This document shows, piece by piece, positions 39,967 through 42,667 of a stretch of DNA of 42,667 nucleotides. Origin of the DNA: JBEIFW01 sp044370695. Lineage in GTDB: Bacteria > Actinomycetota > Acidimicrobiia > Acidimicrobiales > Ilumatobacteraceae. Position numbers and translations under genes: made by a program. The notes beneath the pieces were generated by a model. It was not told where the DNA came from. It saw only the letters and a list, made by a program, of their open reading frames with translations, and did not search any database. Each line of letters starts with the position of its first letter. Positions within the stretch are counted from its first letter, which is position 1. The stretch covers positions 1-42,667 of the forward strand of contig JBILVB010000012.1 in the NCBI GenBank assembly GCA_044370695.1, written 5' to 3'.

Positions 39967-41139
39967 TCACCGGCCGAGCACGCCGCCCGGGTCGGCCAGC
40001 AGGTCGATGGCGGGGACGGCCTCGATCCGGTCGCCGAGCGGGAATCGGTGCTCGCCGGCGTGCACGACGAGCACGGCATCGAGTCCGAGATCGTCCAGCG
40101 CCACGCGCGCCGAGCGGGTCGCCGACGGGCGCGTCGTGCGCTTCACCTCGATGCCGAGGCGCCGGCCACCAACCTCGACCCGCAGGTCGATCTCGGCGCC
40201 ACCGTGCGTACCCCAGAATGACGCGTCGACGCCGTCGAGACCGGTCACCAGGTGCTCGATGACGAACCCCTCCCAACTCGCGCCGACCTTGGGATGACCA
40301 TCGAGCGATCGGCGATCTGCGATCCCGAGGAGCCGATGCAGCAGGCCGGTGTCGCGGACGTACACCTTCGGGGACCGAACCTGGCGCTTGGCGAGGTTCT
40401 CGAACCACGGCGGTACCTGGCGAAGGACCAGCGCATCGGTGAGGGCGTCCACGTAGCGGCGGATCGTGGGGAGCGACACGCCGAGGCCTCGAGCCAACTC
40501 GGCTCCGTTCCACGTCTGTGCGTGGAAGTGGGCGACCATCGTCCAGAACCGCCGCATCGTCGTCGCCGGTACGCGCACGCCGAGGCTCGCCAGGTCGCGC
40601 TCGAGGAAGGTGGCGATGTAGTCGTCGCGCCAGCGGCACGACGAACCATCGTCGGCGCCGAGGAACGACAGCGGGAGCCCGCCGCGCTCCCAGAGCCGGT
40701 CGAGATCGGCGGCGCCGACGTCCTCGACTCGAAGCCCGCCCAACTCGACCAGGCGCACACGGCCCGCGAGCGAGTCGGCGGACAACCCGATCAGCGCCGG
40801 GGAGGCGCTCCCCAGGACGAGGAACCGCCCGGGCCGTCGGTCCTCGTCCACGAGCACGCGCAGTTCGGGGAACAGCGAGGGCAGGCGTTGGGCTTCGTCG
40901 ATCACGACGGTTCGACCGGTTCCGGCCAGCGCGCGCAGCGCCGGAATCGGCTCGCTCAGGCGGGCGAGATCGGCGGGGTCCTCGAGGTCGAACCGGTGCG
41001 ACGGATCGTCACCGACGACCGTGCGCGCCAGCGTCGACTTTCCGGCCTGGCGGGGGCCGGTGAGCACCACGACGGGCGATTCGGTCAGGGCGTCGAGAAG
41101 TCGTCGGGCGTCGGTGGATCGGGGAAGCAGAGTCGCCAT
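39967..41139 (-). CDS. AAA ATPase with DUF4143 domain
   Basis: A 390-residue protein. The AAA domain has Walker A GPRQAGKST (28-36) and Walker B VVIDEAQ (78-84). The C-terminal DUF4143 domain shows Asp318 in GGAEIDLRV and E331-V-K333 in GIEVKRT, a PD-(D/E)xK-like nuclease core. Many genomes carry such proteins in variable numbers, often near toxin or defence genes, but none are nearby. ATG 41139 follows a TAGATT box after 9 bases. The upstream DNA is markedly AT-rich. The function is unknown; possible DNA-related or regulatory role. Confidence 0.9.
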   Translation of the reverse strand: MATLLPRSTDARRLLDALTESPVVVLTGPRQAGKSTLARTVVGDDPSHRFDLEDPADLARLSEPIPALRALAGTGRTVVIDEAQRLPSLFPELRVLVDEDRRPGRFLVLGSASPALIGLSADSLAGRVRLVELGGLRVEDVGAADLDRLWERGGLPLSFLGADDGSSCRWRDDYIATFLERDLASLGVRVPATTMRRFWTMVAHFHAQTWNGAELARGLGVSLPTIRRYVDALTDALVLRQVPPWFENLAKRQVRSPKVYVRDTGLLHRLLGIADRRSLDGHPKVGASWEGFVIEHLVTGLDGVDASFWGTHGGAEIDLRVEVGGRRLGIEVKRTTRPSATRSARVALDDLGLDAVLVVHAGEHRFPLGDRIEAVPAIDLLADPGGVLGR

Positions 41140-41148
41140 TACCTTGAA

Positions 41149-41176
41149 AATCTAACGATGGATGTTCGTTTTTCAA
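41149..41176 (-). promoter_or_regulatory. AT-rich promoter of the DUF4143 ATPase
   Basis: On the minus strand TTGAAA (41171-41176) and TAGATT (41149-41154) are 16 bases apart, and the ATG is 9 bases after the -10. A TTGAAAA...TTTTCAA dyad (41144-41150 / 41170-41176) spans it and may be an operator. Confidence 0.55.
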
Positions 41177-41214
41177 TCGTAACGGCGGGCGCGGCGAGGC
41201 ACGGCTCCGGCCCG

Positions 41215-42666
41215 TCAGCCGAGGACGGCACGCAGCAGCGCGAGCGCCGCCCCCTTCTCCAGTGGCTCGTTCCCGTTGCCGCACTTGGGTGACTGCACGC
41301 AGCTCGGGCACCCGGACCGGCACCGGCACCGCTCGATGACCGACCGGGTGGCCTCGAGGTGGCGCCGGCCGGCGGCGAAGCCCAGCTCTGCGATCCCGAT
41401 CCCGCCCGGATACCCGTCGTAGATCACGATCGTCGGTAACCCGGTGTCGGCCTGCAGTGCCGTGGACACCCCGCCGACGTCCCAGCGGTCGCAGATGGTG
41501 AACAGCGGCAGGATCCCGATGCCGGCGTGCTCGGCGGCGTGCAGGGCGCCCGGTACTGCCCCGCCGTCGATCCTGCCGCGCCGCAGCACGTCGTCGTCGA
41601 CGGTGTACCAGAACGCCCGGGTGACCAGCCGGGTCGGTGGCAGCTCCAGCGGTTCGCGCCCGAGCAGCTCCCTCGTGCGGGTGTCGCGCCGCTCGTAGCC
41701 CACCACCTGGGTGGTGATCTCGACGTCGCCGACCGCAGCGCACGACCGCCCGACCGCGGCCCGCCGATCGGTGCCCAGGATCGTCACCTGCAGCTCGCTG
41801 CGGACGTGGGTCTCCTCGTCGGTGTCGACGGCCTCGACGAGCGCCACCCGCTCGTCGAGGTCGAGATCGAGCACCCGGTACTGCTGGCCGAGGTGGAGGT
41901 AGATCGCCCCCGGGTGTACGACTTCGAGCGCGCGGCCGCCGTCGACGGTGCCGACGAGGCGGCCGTCGGCCTCGGCGATGCGCACCTCGGCCCCGCCGCC
42001 GGAGCGCAGCCCGATCCGGGCCGCCGGCATGGCCCGGCCCGCCCAGAACGCAGCGCCGTCGCGCACCCGGATCCGGTCGTCCTGCACCAGGCGGCGCACG
42101 GCGTCGTCGACCACGCCGTCGGGCCACCACGCGGCGTCCGTCGGCTGCAGCGGCCGTTCGTAGGCCGCGCACGCGACCTGCGGGTCGGCGATCGCCGGGT
42201 TGGCCAGGTTGACCACCGCCGGCTCGGGCGGCCGGGTGAACACCGCCCGGGGATGCGCCAGGTACCACTGGTCGAGCTGGTCGGCGCCGCCCACGAGCAC
42301 CGACAGCGACGGGCGCTCGCTGCGGCCGGCCCGGCCGGCCTGCTGCCACATCGAGGCGACCGTGCCCGGGAAGCCCGACAGCACGCAGGCATCCAGGCCG
42401 CCCACGTCGATCCCGAGTTCCAGCGCGTTGGTGGCGATCACCGCCCGCAGCGCCCCGGAGAACAGCTGCTGTTCGATGGTCCGGCGCTCGATGGCGAGGT
42501 AACCCGCACGGTACGGCTGCACGGCGTCCGCGAGGCCGTCGGGCAGCCGGCGGCGTACGTCGGCCGCCACCACCTCGGTGGCGCGGCGGCTGCGGCAGAA
42601 CGCGACCGTGTGCCAGCCGTGCTCGACGAGCGCCGCCGTCAACCGGGCCGTCTCGACGTTGGCCGA
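41215..42666 (-). CDS. MrfA/YprA-like DEAD/DEAH helicase, C-terminal part (5' end outside window)
   Basis: At least 484 residues of a helicase. The second RecA-like domain begins with SANVETARLTAALVEHG and TVAFCRSRRATEVV, and has motif V IATNALELGIDVGGL and motif VI QQAGRAGR. The C-terminal region ends with a four-cysteine CRCRSGCPSC...KC zinc-binding cluster, as in MrfA/YprA and the DUF1998 group, which take part in DNA repair such as mitomycin lesion removal. The gene runs off the right end of the window. It is separated from the DUF4143 ATPase by 75 bases. Assignment is good; the DNA lesion is inferred from the family. Confidence 0.92.
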   Translation of the reverse strand, partial: SANVETARLTAALVEHGWHTVAFCRSRRATEVVAADVRRRLPDGLADAVQPYRAGYLAIERRTIEQQLFSGALRAVIATNALELGIDVGGLDACVLSGFPGTVASMWQQAGRAGRSERPSLSVLVGGADQLDQWYLAHPRAVFTRPPEPAVVNLANPAIADPQVACAAYERPLQPTDAAWWPDGVVDDAVRRLVQDDRIRVRDGAAFWAGRAMPAARIGLRSGGGAEVRIAEADGRLVGTVDGGRALEVVHPGAIYLHLGQQYRVLDLDLDERVALVEAVDTDEETHVRSELQVTILGTDRRAAVGRSCAAVGDVEITTQVVGYERRDTRTRELLGREPLELPPTRLVTRAFWYTVDDDVLRRGRIDGGAVPGALHAAEHAGIGILPLFTICDRWDVGGVSTALQADTGLPTIVIYDGYPGGIGIAELGFAAGRRHLEATRSVIERCRCRSGCPSCVQSPKCGNGNEPLEKGAALALLRAVLG

Positions 42667-42667
42667 G

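Noticed and set aside
1..42667. Selenoprotein genes with in-frame TGA
   Set aside because: Prompted by selC I looked for genes that seem to go on past a TGA; none of the clear genes ends before an expected domain, so none is claimed.

Overview
The window is a GC-rich chromosomal segment of an actinomycete-like bacterium. The strong G/C bias at third codon positions, the two luciferase-like (F420/flavin) oxidoreductases plus a third partial one, the frequent GTG starts, the 4-base NTGA overlaps between genes, the actinobacterial-style Tad pilus locus with a DUF4244 pilin, and many -10 boxes (TANNNT) placed 6-9 bases before start codons all point to Actinomycetota, possibly Acidimicrobiia. The class assignment is an inference. 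I see no phage, transposon, integrase or CRISPR array.

Layout. 1-3202: end of an LLM oxidoreductase, then a convergent amidase/MFS operon. 3293-4646: two paralogous secreted lipoproteins in tandem. 4650-15249: a surface-glycan type locus. It has a minus-strand operon (polyol-type dehydrogenase, Gfo/Idh oxidoreductase, DegT aminotransferase), a divergent plus-strand group (PIG-L deacetylase, aldo/keto reductase, sulfotransferase) and a tightly overlapping minus-strand operon (methyltransferase, NAD-dependent epimerase, ABC permease, ABC ATPase, glycosyltransferase). Together these suggest synthesis of an amino- and possibly sulfate-modified sugar or cyclitol glycan and its export through an ABC transporter; the chemistry is inferred.

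15324-23603: mostly lipid and small-molecule metabolism. It holds a small membrane protein/LLM pair, an enoyl-CoA hydratase, an epoxide hydrolase, a methyltransferase that seems to start at CTG, an AcuI/YhdH-type reductase, a desaturase/thioesterase operon under a perfect 20-base palindrome, a PhyH dioxygenase and a membrane-associated hypothetical. 23828-27419: a compact Tad/Flp pilus operon (TadZ, TadA, TadB, TadC, DUF4244 pilin, TadE). The pilin has an unusual acidic repeat leader. 27724-27819: a tRNA-Sec gene (selC) with encoded CCA, so the organism probably makes selenoproteins.

27917-38634: amidohydrolase, a 1062-residue cyclase-domain ATPase, an HSL-type esterase, a GAF-EAL c-di-GMP phosphodiesterase, a TauD dioxygenase, a membrane-anchored hydrolase coupled to an FAD amine oxidase, and a MOSC protein. 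38822-42666: an LLM oxidoreductase, a DUF4143 ATPase with an AT-rich promoter, and the C-terminal part of an MrfA/YprA-like helicase running off the end. Nine genes show a TANNNT hexamer so close to the start codon that leaderless mRNAs are likely; this also helps choose several starts.
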